Translations under genes and position numbers: made by a program
Shown: piece after piece, positions 1 to 7,506 of the stretch
Layout: each line of letters starts with the position of its first letter
Position numbering within the stretch: the first letter of the stretch is position 1
NCBI GenBank assembly: GCA_012519125.1
Contig: JAAYQY010000087.1
Coordinates: forward strand, 1-15,364
Length of the DNA stretch: 15,364 nt
DNA from: Spirochaetales bacterium
GTDB taxonomy: Bacteria; Spirochaetota; Spirochaetia; Sphaerochaetales; Sphaerochaetaceae
Reading direction: 5' to 3'
The notes under the pieces: generated by a model
What the model was told of the DNA's origin: nothing
What the model saw: only the letters and a program-made list of their open reading frames with translations
Databases searched by the model: none

Positions 1-547
1 TGAGATTTTGATGGTTGCACTCTTGATGCCGCCTTCATCCTCAAGAAGATCCAAAACCTGGCTCTTGAACCCATTTCGTTCGCAGTAGCGAAGGTACATG
101 CGCATGAGCATATTCGCCCAGTCACTGGCCTCATTGCCACCGGCTCCTGCATGAATGGTGAGAAAGCAGTCATTCTTGTCGAATTTTCCGTCCAGAAGAG
201 TCTTCAGCTTGAGTTCCTGGTAGGTGCGGGCAAGCTCTTCAATCTGCTCATTGATCTGCGCTTCCTCTTCAGGATTATCAGGCTCTTCACTGTACAGATC
301 AATCAATTCAGCCATTTCATCAAGGTGATCGATCAACTCCTTCCATGGATAATAGGAGTCCTTGAGTGCATTGAGCTCAGAAAAGAGTTTTTCTGCACCA
401 TTGCGGTCGTCCCAGAAACCCGGAGCCAGGCTTTCCTGTTCAAGTTCCTGGATTTTCTTCAGCATTGCAGAGGAGTCAAAGCCGCCTCCATACGGTATAG
501 GCTTCTTCTTTTACACTTTCAAACTGACCTTTATTTTGGAAAAACAT
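1..547 (-). CDS. prfB: Peptide chain release factor 2 (RF2), N-terminal part, read through a programmed +1 frameshift
   Basis: RF2 recognises UGA and UAA stop codons in the ribosomal A site and triggers release of the peptide. The gene is cut by the window edge: 182 residues are visible, and the GGQ and SPF motifs lie outside. A zero-frame leader of 23 codons starts at ATG 547-545 (AAGGAG lies 8 bases upstream) and ends at an in-frame TGA (478-476). Slipping by +1 at CTT gives a continuous second frame from 477 to 1. That frame has the RF2 coiled-coil domain 1 (leucine/glutamate rich, with APGFWDD) and the start of domain 2 (HAGAGGNEASDWANMLMRMY and GIKSATIKIS), both highly conserved in RF2. 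The gene lies 16 bases after the GH57-like gene, in the same direction, so it is probably the last gene of the Rnf operon within this window. The two frames should be annotated as one joined CDS, not as a pseudogene. Confidence 0.95.
476..489 (-). promoter_or_regulatory. prfB: prfB programmed +1 frameshift signal (autoregulation)
   Basis: Read on the minus strand the site is GGAGG CGG CTT TGA C. The internal Shine-Dalgarno-like GGAGG (489-485) sits three bases before the slippery CTT (481-479), which is followed by the UGA stop (478-476) and a C. This is the arrangement of the E. coli prfB signal (AGGGGG TAT CTT TGA C). When RF2 is scarce, termination at UGA is slow and ribosomes slip +1 to make full-length RF2. 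When RF2 is abundant, a 23-residue peptide is released instead. The match in sequence, spacing and position (codon 24) makes this close to certain. Confidence 0.95.
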
Positions 548-563
548 GGAGTGCTCCTTCGTC

Positions 564-2462
564 TTATTTTCGCTCCACTCTGAGTCCCAGAGTGAATTTT
601 CGTTCTTCCCCGCATTCGAGATGAATGGGCCAAGAAGCCATGAACAGCGTGTGCTGGTAGAGCTTCTCGTCGCCAAGAAGGGTAGAGATGTCAATAGTAT
701 AGTCTTCTTTCAGCAAGGTAAAGCGGGTATCTGATACCAACGTAAGGCTGGTACTGTTCGGTTCATCATACATGCGGATCGATTTGACGTTGTCGATCAT
801 GATTTCCGCTGCATCATGAGCAATGTTCTTCTTGTTTTCAAGCTGGATGAACCCTACCGTACTCCGATTGGATGCGACAGAGAGTGGTATCTCACAACCA
901 TAGATGCACGATATCTCATGGTCACTGAGATTGGTCAGGGTAATATCCAGCAAAACAGTATTCTGCCTCAATTTGAAATGCTTGGAAATGCCTATCTCCC
1001 CACCGATGAGTGCTGACGGTCCGGTAGTGGAAATAAGCCGATATTCGGTACTCTTGCGATCAAGAACACTCAAGCTATAGACAGTTTGCCCAAGATCCAA
1101 ACACGTGGAAGCATCTGCTTTTGCGTACTCCTCTACCAACGCATCACTCGGAAGAAACACATCGGTGAACACACGCTGTTTCTCACCTTTTCGAATCGGG
1201 TGAAGGATGTGGGCGCTGCTGCCGAACTGAGCAAGCGGAGAAAAGGCATCGCCATAGTTGTACAGTGAAGGAAGATAGGTCAACTCGGCAATTGAACCAC
1301 CCTTTGCATCGACTACACAACTGAGATACTTGCCGATAACCAGGTGCTCATCAAGCTGGTCAGAGTCAAAATCCAAGGCGATCGGATAGGTAAAGTCTTT
1401 GAGCGAGGAGAGTACACAGTCAGCTTCACTGATGTATCTCCACATCAGCTTCCGCACAGAGCTTCTCAGCATGGAGGTATTTGCATCACACAAGAAAGGA
1501 GTGCCGCAGCTCATTTTCTGGATCAACTGCTCCAATCGTTTTCGGATATCCTTGTCTTTCTTATACGTTCTGGCCACTTCCACCATGGTGATGTAGCGTC
1601 CATACAGGTATGCAAGACTCTCGTCTTGCACCAGCAATTCGTTGATGCACTCCAATTGCCCGCGAACAGAATCAAATCCGTACCATCCAGACTGCAAATA
1701 CCCTTTGCTGGGTATTTCCTCGCCAAATCCCACTTCATCCAGAGGAGAGCCCTCGAAGGAAAAGAGCATGGTGAACAACTCGATGGTCTGCTCTTCGCTG
1801 ATGCCTCCCTGCAAGAGATGATCAAGATTAAGCATGGCAAACTGATAGTCATCGCTCCCTGCAAGCTGTTGGCGGATCCGGTCCAGCATCTGGGAAAACC
1901 CAATCTGTTTCTGCGCATACTTGAGCAGAAGCTGACTCACCTGATCATCGGTAGGAAGGACGGTAATCGATTTTCCCATCTCCTGCATGACAAAGGGTCT
2001 GTCAAAACCTTTCTTTGGATCGTCACTATCGTGACAGGAGATGACTATTGAATCCACACAGCAGAGATTCATGGTGTTGATGTAAAGAGGGCTGAACACC
2101 TGCCCGTAGGTAAAAAGCGTCTTGGACCGTTGACCAAATCGCTTGCGAAGATAGGTGGTGGTCATCTCTATCTGGTTTGAACGATCTTTGGGAGAAAGCA
2201 GGCTGAGTATGCTTTGGTGATAGGAACCGGTAAGCAACTCCAGCTTTCCAGATCTTGCCAGATCAGCCATAAGCAAGAGTATCGAAGGATGATTCGTTTC
2301 CAACCACTCCAACACCGGTATTCCCAACGAAAGTTGGAGTACTGCTTGGCTGTGGTGCAAGTGCGTAAGCAGAGGCTTGTATACAGCAGTCAGTGCCCGT
2401 TCGAAAACGGGCACTGGAACGCCATGGGCAATCTGACTGTACGCACCGATCAATACGTTCAT
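564..2462 (-). CDS. GH57 / 4-alpha-glucanotransferase-like protein with eroded catalytic motifs
   Basis: 632 residues, close to the length of archaeal GH57 4-alpha-glucanotransferases (about 650). The N-terminal region (about 1-145) follows the family layout: an opening beta-strand, LxWLxxNHP near 51-59, a GxxEL strand near 72-76 and PKDR near 91. Residues 300-350 resemble the family's middle domain. The C-terminal part (about 375-632) resembles the DUF1926 beta-sandwich, with KGGSIAEL at 387-394 and YNYGD at 401-405. Key motifs are changed. The HxHQP-like N-terminal motif reads YSQIAHG (8-14). The nucleophile motif (WLTERVWQP in active enzymes) reads FTYGQVFSP (117-125), with no glutamate. 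No FxDDGE-like acid/base motif is evident. I therefore infer a non-catalytic or functionally altered homologue, perhaps glycan binding. It starts 3 bases after rnfB and ends 16 bases before prfB, so it appears co-transcribed with both. No signal peptide is seen, so it is probably cytoplasmic. Confidence 0.8.
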   Translation of the reverse strand: MNVLIGAYSQIAHGVPVPVFERALTAVYKPLLTHLHHSQAVLQLSLGIPVLEWLETNHPSILLLMADLARSGKLELLTGSYHQSILSLLSPKDRSNQIEMTTTYLRKRFGQRSKTLFTYGQVFSPLYINTMNLCCVDSIVISCHDSDDPKKGFDRPFVMQEMGKSITVLPTDDQVSQLLLKYAQKQIGFSQMLDRIRQQLAGSDDYQFAMLNLDHLLQGGISEEQTIELFTMLFSFEGSPLDEVGFGEEIPSKGYLQSGWYGFDSVRGQLECINELLVQDESLAYLYGRYITMVEVARTYKKDKDIRKRLEQLIQKMSCGTPFLCDANTSMLRSSVRKLMWRYISEADCVLSSLKDFTYPIALDFDSDQLDEHLVIGKYLSCVVDAKGGSIAELTYLPSLYNYGDAFSPLAQFGSSAHILHPIRKGEKQRVFTDVFLPSDALVEEYAKADASTCLDLGQTVYSLSVLDRKSTEYRLISTTGPSALIGGEIGISKHFKLRQNTVLLDITLTNLSDHEISCIYGCEIPLSVASNRSTVGFIQLENKKNIAHDAAEIMIDNVKSIRMYDEPNSTSLTLVSDTRFTLLKEDYTIDISTLLGDEKLYQHTLFMASWPIHLECGEERKFTLGLRVERK

Positions 2463-2465
2463 CCG

Positions 2466-3266
2466 TTACCGCTTGATGATACATTTGGTCGGACACGCCT
2501 CAGCAGCCTCAGGTATCTGGCTGTGCGGAAGCATCTGATCAAACGTCGAAAGGAATCTGTCAACCTTGCATCCACTTTCCGGAAACTTGGTTTCACAAAT
2601 CTTGCAGCCTATGCAACCGACACTGCACTGCTTGCGCACCTTGCCTCCCGGTTCATGACTATTGCACTCAATGACATACTCACTATCCTCATAGATCATA
2701 TGCATCGCATTGGTGGGACAAATCTGCACGCATTTCTCACAGCTGATGCATGCCTTCTCATCGACTATGATATACCCATCCTTGTCCTTGGAGATAGCCC
2801 CAACCGGACAAACTTTGATGCAGGAGCCCAAATGCAAGCAAGAGCTCTTGCAATTGTTGTCACCAGTGAAAAGCAGTGCCGCAGCATTGCAGTCCTCGAG
2901 CCCTTCATAGTTGTAATCCTTCAGGGTGAACTCAGTGTTGCCACGGCACATGACATGGGCAACCTTTCTCCGGGTTTCTCCGCTGGCCTCAATTTTTGCT
3001 CCCATGATTTCTGCCATCTTGGCTACCAAAGAAGGACCGCCAGGACTGCACAAGCCAATTTCTGCTTCGCCTAAGGCAACAGCGGCTGCATAGGCATTAC
3101 AACCGGCATAGCCGCACACACCACAGTTGGCACCGGGCATGATCGGCTCAAGGGCAAGAACCTTGGGATCCTTTTTGATCGCCAGCTTCTTTTCCGCATA
3201 GGAGAGGCCGAATCCAAACAAGCCGCCGAGCACGGCCACTACCAGTATTGCAAAAAGAATATTCAC
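2466..3266 (-). CDS. rnfB: Rnf complex electron-transfer subunit RnfB (Fe-S protein)
   Basis: RnfB is the polyferredoxin subunit that takes electrons from reduced ferredoxin at the cytoplasmic face. It has 266 residues, between short RsxB (about 190) and the long clostridial forms. Residues 1-23 form a membrane anchor. C48, C51, C56 and C73 make the N-terminal Fe-S motif typical of RnfB. The central ferredoxin domain has C139-C143-C149-C153 and C173-C176-C179-C183, enough for two [4Fe-4S] clusters. A further C-terminal ferredoxin-like domain has C214, C218, C221, C224 and C258, but Phe at 228 where the fourth Cys is expected, and it lacks the second CxxCxxC. It probably holds one cluster. The start is GTG, chosen because GGGGG lies just upstream and because the membrane anchor begins there. 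The gene is 11 bases after rnfA and 3 before the GH57-like gene. Confidence 0.95.
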   Translation of the reverse strand: MNILFAILVVAVLGGLFGFGLSYAEKKLAIKKDPKVLALEPIMPGANCGVCGYAGCNAYAAAVALGEAEIGLCSPGGPSLVAKMAEIMGAKIEASGETRRKVAHVMCRGNTEFTLKDYNYEGLEDCNAAALLFTGDNNCKSSCLHLGSCIKVCPVGAISKDKDGYIIVDEKACISCEKCVQICPTNAMHMIYEDSEYVIECNSHEPGGKVRKQCSVGCIGCKICETKFPESGCKVDRFLSTFDQMLPHSQIPEAAEACPTKCIIKR

Positions 3267-3272
3267 GTCTCG

Positions 3273-3277
3273 CCCCC
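3273..3277 (-). promoter_or_regulatory. Ribosome binding site supporting the GTG start of rnfB
   Basis: On the minus strand GGGGG lies six bases before GTG (3266-3264), directly after the rnfA stop codon TAA (3280-3278). It is the only good Shine-Dalgarno match here. There is no ATG in frame that would keep the N-terminal membrane anchor, so it decides the start. Confidence 0.6.
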
Positions 3278-3871
3278 TTATACCAGATGCAGGTTGGTGA
3301 TCAGCGACTTGTCAAAGGCCATGAATGCCAAAGCCATCAACCCTGCACTGATGAAGGCAATCGGCATGCCGCGGAACGATCCTCGTACCGGCTGCAGGTC
3401 AAGACGCTCACGAATGTTGCTCATCAGTATCATTGCCAGCGTAAACCCAAGACCAACAGCAAGGCCTGCTACAAAGGCTTCCATCACATTGTATGAACTG
3501 GAGATGTTGATGATGGCAATACCAAGTACCGCACAGTTGGTGGTGATAAGCGGAAGATAGATACCCAAGGCCTTGTAGAGAGCCGGACTGATCTTCTGGA
3601 TCACCATCTCCAGAAGCTGTACCAAACTGGCGATGACCAGAATGAAGGTAAGCGTCTGCAGATACTGCAAATTGAAAGGGACCAGGAGGAAATAGTAGAT
3701 TGCCCAAGTGACTACCGAAGCAACCGTCGTGACAAAGGTTACCGAGGCACCCATACCGATTGCATTCTCGCTGTTCTTGGAAACACCAATGAACGGACAC
3801 AGTCCCAAAAACTGAACAAGAATGAAGTTGTTGATAAATATGAATGTCAGCAGGATTGCAATATAACTCAT
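3278..3871 (-). CDS. rnfA: Rnf complex membrane subunit RnfA
   Basis: 197 residues, the usual size for RnfA, with about six hydrophobic membrane segments spread over the whole length. RnfA and RnfE are paralogous inverted-topology membrane proteins that together carry an Fe-S cluster inside the membrane and link RnfB to the flavin subunits. The two conserved cysteine motifs are present: GLCPFIGVS (C25) and TTNCAVLG (C113). The START-like stretch NNFILVQFLGLCPF at 14-27 is nearly invariant in RnfA/NqrE proteins. The gene is separated from rnfE by one base and followed by rnfB after 11 bases, so it lies inside the Rnf operon. NqrE of the Na+-NQR complex is the only likely confusion, and the presence of rnfB and rnfC next door rules that out. 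Confidence 0.97.
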   Translation of the reverse strand: MSYIAILLTFIFINNFILVQFLGLCPFIGVSKNSENAIGMGASVTFVTTVASVVTWAIYYFLLVPFNLQYLQTLTFILVIASLVQLLEMVIQKISPALYKALGIYLPLITTNCAVLGIAIINISSSYNVMEAFVAGLAVGLGFTLAMILMSNIRERLDLQPVRGSFRGMPIAFISAGLMALAFMAFDKSLITNLHLV

Positions 3872-3872
3872 C

Positions 3873-4502
3873 TTATTTGTCCTTCTTGCGTGAAGTGTTC
3901 CAGTCGAAGAACGCCTTCAGATAACCCATGATCAACAAGGCTCCCGGAGCAAGGGCCATAACCCTGATCGGATTGTCATAGAACCAAGGGATATTGATGC
4001 CACCACCGAAATTCCCCATAGGGAACAGTGTGATGGTTCCTGAACCGAACAGCTCTCGAATGAGGGCGATCAGCGTGAGGCCAAGGGCAAACCCTATGGA
4101 CATGCCGATAGCATCCAAGATGCTGTCAAACACGGAATTCTTACTGGCAAACGCCTCTGCCCTTCCCAGTATGATGCAGTTGACAACAATCAAGGGCAGA
4201 TACACACCCAAAGCACTGTAGACTGAGGGAACAAAGGCATGCATGACCATCTCGGTAATCGTGACCAAGCTGGCGATGACAACAATGTAGGCAGGAATAT
4301 GAATGCTGCCAGGGATGACCTTACGCAACGCGGAGATGATGATGTTGCTGAAGAGCAACACGAACATGACGCCTGCCGACATACCGATGGCATTGGAGAC
4401 TTGGGTTGAGACACCGAGGACGGGACACAAACCCAGGACAATGACAAATACCGGGTTTTCCTTGAAGATTCCTTTGGTAAGTTCTTTTATGTTTGCTTTC
4501 AT
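3873..4502 (-). CDS. rnfE: Rnf complex membrane subunit RnfE
   Basis: 209 residues with about six membrane segments, paralogous to RnfA. Motifs GLCPVLGVS (C26) and VVNCIILGRAEAFAS (C109) match the RnfE/NqrD family; the GRAEAFA extension is characteristic of RnfE. The protein is expected to pair with RnfA around a shared intramembrane Fe-S cluster and to help pass electrons between the cytoplasmic and outer flavins. The start ATG (4502-4500) overlaps the rnfG stop TGA by four bases (ATGA), which suggests translational coupling. The N-terminus MKANIKELTKGIFKENPVF is a typical short cytoplasmic lead-in before the first membrane helix, which supports this start. Confidence 0.97.
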   Translation of the reverse strand: MKANIKELTKGIFKENPVFVIVLGLCPVLGVSTQVSNAIGMSAGVMFVLLFSNIIISALRKVIPGSIHIPAYIVVIASLVTITEMVMHAFVPSVYSALGVYLPLIVVNCIILGRAEAFASKNSVFDSILDAIGMSIGFALGLTLIALIRELFGSGTITLFPMGNFGGGINIPWFYDNPIRVMALAPGALLIMGYLKAFFDWNTSRKKDK

Positions 4503-5056
4503 CGTGCACCCCCAAGGTTTTTCACATACTCACTCCCTGCTGCTATCGCCTTGGCGATTGCGGTGAAGGTTACCGAGGAACCGCTCACTGCCTGTGCGTC
4601 AGCGTCACTGAGCATGGACTTCGAGGTGGGGACAGCCTTTTCGGTCCCACTTCCCTTGAACTTGTCCATATAGCCTTCCTGCTCGGCTTTCTTACCGAGA
4701 CCCGGAGTCTCATTGTGGGTCAACAGCTGAGCAAACAGCATCTCGCCACTGTTCGTATAGGAAGCGACAAGCGTCATTTGCCCACCGTAGCCGGGAGTAC
4801 TCAAGCCAACGACGTACCCTGCCACACTGCTATTGTCCAGCAAATCGATCGTATAGGTGACATACGCCTGGTCGGTGACCTCACTGCGTGTGCCGATGGT
4901 CCAACCGTTGCTCACAGCCTCAAGAGCCTTCTTCTGGTTCACCTCGTCCTGCATTCGGATTACCGGAGCGGTAATCGAATTGGTGAGAGCGAGTGCAAAT
5001 GCACAGACAGCACAGATGGAGAGCAAAATCAGTCCATATTTCAGATTCTTGGTCAT
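4499..5056 (-). CDS. rnfG: Rnf complex flavin subunit RnfG, with Ser in place of the usual flavinylated Thr
   Basis: 185 residues: one N-terminal membrane helix (about 7-27) and an extracytoplasmic FMN-binding domain. RnfG carries FMN bound covalently through a phosphoester, added by ApbE, and relays electrons on the outer side of the membrane. The family motif HNETPGLGKKA (114-124) is intact. The attachment motif, normally SGAT followed by a small residue and S/T, reads SGSSVT (158-163), so the expected Thr is Ser161. Ser can in principle carry the phosphoester bond, so the subunit may still be functional. Both gene ends overlap their neighbours by four bases (ATGA with rnfD upstream and rnfE downstream), so it sits in the middle of the operon. 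No apbE gene is visible in the window. Confidence 0.94.
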   Translation of the reverse strand: MTKNLKYGLILLSICAVCAFALALTNSITAPVIRMQDEVNQKKALEAVSNGWTIGTRSEVTDQAYVTYTIDLLDNSSVAGYVVGLSTPGYGGQMTLVASYTNSGEMLFAQLLTHNETPGLGKKAEQEGYMDKFKGSGTEKAVPTSKSMLSDADAQAVSGSSVTFTAIAKAIAAGSEYVKNLGGAR

Positions 5057-6147
5057 ACCTTTGCCTCCTTCTGTTTCTTGCGAAGTTCTTTGGTATCACC
5101 GAACTTGCGTGGGACGATGTACCGGTCAATCGTTGGAGTAACGACATTCATCAGCAGAGTGGAGACAGAAACAGCCTCGGGCATACTGCCGAAGTAACGG
5201 AAGAGGAAGGTAAAGAATCCACAACCGATACCGTAGATGATCTGCCCTTTATGACTGATGGGACTGGTCACATAGTCGGTCGCCATAAACAGTGCACCAA
5301 GCATCAGGCCACCACTGAACATCGAGGGGAAGAAACTTCCACTGAACACTCCAAGACCGGAGGGAATGCCTCCGAAAATCCACGAAAGGAGTGCAACACT
5401 CAGCAGGTAGGTGGCAGGAATGTGCCAGGTAATGATCTTACGAACCAATAAATACAGACCGCCGATCAAAAGGGCGAGTGCACTCACCTCTCCAATACAG
5501 CCTGCAACGTTTCCCAAAAAGGAATCTATGCTGTAGGCTGAGAAACCGGTTGCTTGGCTGATGGACTGGGCGAAACCAGTGGCAGGATAGCCTGCCGAGG
5601 AGAGCAAGCCATTGCTGTCCATTCCCAAGGTTCCCCCGGCAAGAGCAGTTTTGGCAAACCCGAGAGGGGTTGCACCACTGAGGCCATCAGGCATCACCGC
5701 TGCAAGGGTTCGTGGATTCACATACGTGCTCATCGGGGTGGTGAACGAGAAAAACACGAACACACGACCTGCAAGAGCGGGGTTTGCCCAGTTCGCACCA
5801 AGACCACCAAAGGTCCATTTTGCAACGAAAATGGCAAATGCACTGGCCAAAAACGGGATGAACAAGGGAACCGAAGGGCTCATGTTCATACCGACCAAAA
5901 GACCGGTCAAAAAGGCAGAACCATCCCATAGGGTGGACTCCTTCCCCATTCTTCCGAGCAGATATTCAACGAGCATGGCACTGAGAATCGAGACGCCCAG
6001 AACCAAGAGAGAGCGCAATCCAAACACATAGACACCCCACAAAGAGGCAGGAGCGAGTGCAAGAGATACGCTCCACATGATGGATGCGGTGTCCGCCTTC
6101 GCATGCAGATGCGGCGAGGAGGAAACCGTCAAAGCAGGTTTATTCAT
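5053..6147 (-). CDS. rnfD: Rnf complex membrane flavin subunit RnfD
   Basis: 364 residues, a multi-pass membrane protein of the RnfD/NqrB family. The covalent FMN site is intact: DGLSGATPLG (154-163) with Thr160. Other family features are the GxxTGLLxGMNMSP loop (about 80-91), the GGLGANWANPALAGR stretch (114-128) and the late motif FMATDYVTSP (287-296). The open frame extends 29 codons further upstream, but I chose ATG 6147-6145. It overlaps the rnfC stop as ATGA, has GGGGAG upstream, and the extension (Pro/Arg/Glu-rich) is simply the out-of-frame end of rnfC. RnfD is thought to be part of the ion-translocating core. Its C-terminal tail is rich in Lys/Glu, as expected for a cytoplasmic end. 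Confidence 0.96.
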   Translation of the reverse strand: MNKPALTVSSSPHLHAKADTASIMWSVSLALAPASLWGVYVFGLRSLLVLGVSILSAMLVEYLLGRMGKESTLWDGSAFLTGLLVGMNMSPSVPLFIPFLASAFAIFVAKWTFGGLGANWANPALAGRVFVFFSFTTPMSTYVNPRTLAAVMPDGLSGATPLGFAKTALAGGTLGMDSNGLLSSAGYPATGFAQSISQATGFSAYSIDSFLGNVAGCIGEVSALALLIGGLYLLVRKIITWHIPATYLLSVALLSWIFGGIPSGLGVFSGSFFPSMFSGGLMLGALFMATDYVTSPISHKGQIIYGIGCGFFTFLFRYFGSMPEAVSVSTLLMNVVTPTIDRYIVPRKFGDTKELRKKQKEAKV

Positions 6148-7454
6148 TTCTTCTTTCTCCCCAGTTTCTTTCCGGTTTTCATGGTGTGGACGAGCGGGAG
6201 GTGGGCTGGGCAGACGAAGGAGCAACAACCGCACTCCTTGCAGTCCATGAGACTGGTCTGCATAGCCATCTCATACTCGCCATTGCTAATGTAGCGATAG
6301 AGTTTTGCCGGCATCAGGCCGATCGGGCAAGCTGCAACGCAGCGTCCGCAGTTCAGGCATGCCGTCTGGCGTACTTTCTTCTGGGGTGCAAGGGCGAGCA
6401 AACCGCTGGAGCCCTTGGTGATCGGAGTATCTACGTCAAAGAAGGAGAATCCCATCATCGGACCACCGCTGACAAGTTTCTCCGGCTCACTTTTGAAACC
6501 ACCGCAGAACGCAAGCAGATCACTTACCTTGGTGCCTATCGGGGCAAGCACATTCTTGGGGTTGGCGATGCATTCACCGGTGACACTGATCACTCGTTCG
6601 TAGAGGCTCTTGCCCAATACAATCGCTTCATAGATTGCATTGCAGGTACCGATGTTCGCAACTACGGCACCAACATCCAAGGGCAACTTGCCCGATGGTA
6701 TCTCACGATTGATGGTTGCCTTGAGCAGCTGTTTCTCATCACCTTGGGGATACTTCATCTTCAGGCCCATGACTTCAATCGGATATCCCTTCTGGGCAAT
6801 CAGCTTTTTCAGGTGCTCGATTGCATCGGGTTTGTTCATTTCAATGCCGATGATGATTCGAGCTGCTCCGATGATCTTGGCTCCAATCATGGCGCCCTCA
6901 AGCGTTTCTTCACCCTTCTCAAGCATGACGCGGTAGTCAGCGGTCAGGTAGGGTTCACACTCTACCCCGTTGACGACAAACACTTCAACTTTCTTGTCTT
7001 TGGGAACAGAGAACTTCACATGAGCAGGGAAGGTTGCTCCCCCCATACCTACGATGCCGAGGTCTTTAATCTTGGCAAGCAATTCACTGGCCGATTGACT
7101 TTTCCAATCTTCAGTTGTGGCTGGACTCTCGCTTTGGTTCTCATCGGGAATGATGACAAATGCATCACAAACCACGCTATTCGCAAGAGTTACTTTTCTG
7201 ATTTCCTTGATGGTCCCACTTACCGGGGAGTGCACGTCGGCACTGATGAAACCGGTAGCTTCTCCAATCTTTTCTCCACGAACTACGGTATCTCCCTTGG
7301 CTTTGAGGGCTTTCGCAGGCGCTCCAAGGTGCTGTGACAGTGCGACGACCAACTCCCCGGGCATGGGTAGTCGCTCAATCGACTGGGAACGGCTGAATAC
7401 CTTCTTGTCATCAGGATGCACTCCACCCTTACTGAACGTAGGTACTTTCTGCAT
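6144..7454 (-). CDS. rnfC: Rnf complex NADH-side subunit RnfC
   Basis: 436 residues, the usual size for non-proteobacterial RnfC. RnfC is the peripheral cytoplasmic subunit where NAD+ is reduced. The order of domains is normal: an N-terminal FxxGGVHPxxxK segment (7-17), a biotinyl-like domain (about 35-100, HSPVSGTIKEI), the NADH/FMN-binding core (GIVGMGGATFPAHVK, 133-147; VNGVECEPYLTADYRVM, 161-177), a SLBB region, and two [4Fe-4S] motifs (C366, C369, C372, C376 and C405, C408, C411, C415). The long C-terminal extension of E. coli RsxC is absent; the protein ends in a Lys-rich tail. It is the first gene of the operon, with AAGGAG 8 bases before ATG 7454-7452. A strong promoter lies about 45-70 bases upstream. 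Confidence 0.97.
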   Translation of the reverse strand: MQKVPTFSKGGVHPDDKKVFSRSQSIERLPMPGELVVALSQHLGAPAKALKAKGDTVVRGEKIGEATGFISADVHSPVSGTIKEIRKVTLANSVVCDAFVIIPDENQSESPATTEDWKSQSASELLAKIKDLGIVGMGGATFPAHVKFSVPKDKKVEVFVVNGVECEPYLTADYRVMLEKGEETLEGAMIGAKIIGAARIIIGIEMNKPDAIEHLKKLIAQKGYPIEVMGLKMKYPQGDEKQLLKATINREIPSGKLPLDVGAVVANIGTCNAIYEAIVLGKSLYERVISVTGECIANPKNVLAPIGTKVSDLLAFCGGFKSEPEKLVSGGPMMGFSFFDVDTPITKGSSGLLALAPQKKVRQTACLNCGRCVAACPIGLMPAKLYRYISNGEYEMAMQTSLMDCKECGCCSFVCPAHLPLVHTMKTGKKLGRKKK

Positions 7455-7478
7455 GCATAACGCTCCTTATGTAGATGA

Positions 7479-7506
7479 TTGTCAGAACAGACTGCAAAAT
7501 TATAAT
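7479..7506 (+). promoter_or_regulatory. Predicted sigma-70 promoter of the P-loop/Asp23 gene
   Basis: -35 TTGTCA (7479-7484), spacer of 16 bases, -10 TATAAT (7501-7506), predicted start near 7513. It would give a leader of about 27-36 bases. It overlaps the Rnf promoter on the other strand, so polymerase binding at the two sites should be mutually exclusive. A second TATAAT at 7536-7541 lacks a good -35. Confidence 0.6.

Noticed and set aside
545..559. Small palindrome GGAGTGCTCC covering the prfB ribosome binding site
   Set aside because: The hairpin would have at most three or four pairs with a 2-4 base loop, too weak to call a regulatory structure.
151..624. 157-codon open frame on the plus strand
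   Set aside because: Antisense to prfB, which has strong RF2 conservation and the frameshift signal.
1344..2051. 235-codon open frame on the plus strand
   Set aside because: Antisense shadow of the GH57-like gene, with no support.
2214..3074. 286-codon open frame on the plus strand
   Set aside because: Antisense to rnfB and the 5' end of the GH57-like gene; no domain pattern and no ribosome binding site. The Cys-rich opposite strand is certainly RnfB.
5053..6234. Longer start for rnfD (29 extra residues)
   Set aside because: The extra residues come from the out-of-frame end of rnfC. ATG 6147-6145 with the ATGA overlap and GGGGAG upstream is the better start.
6084..7337. 417-codon open frame on the plus strand
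   Set aside because: It lies wholly antisense to rnfD/rnfC, whose Rnf motifs are clear. The translation shows no recognisable domain and its composition is that of a shadow frame.
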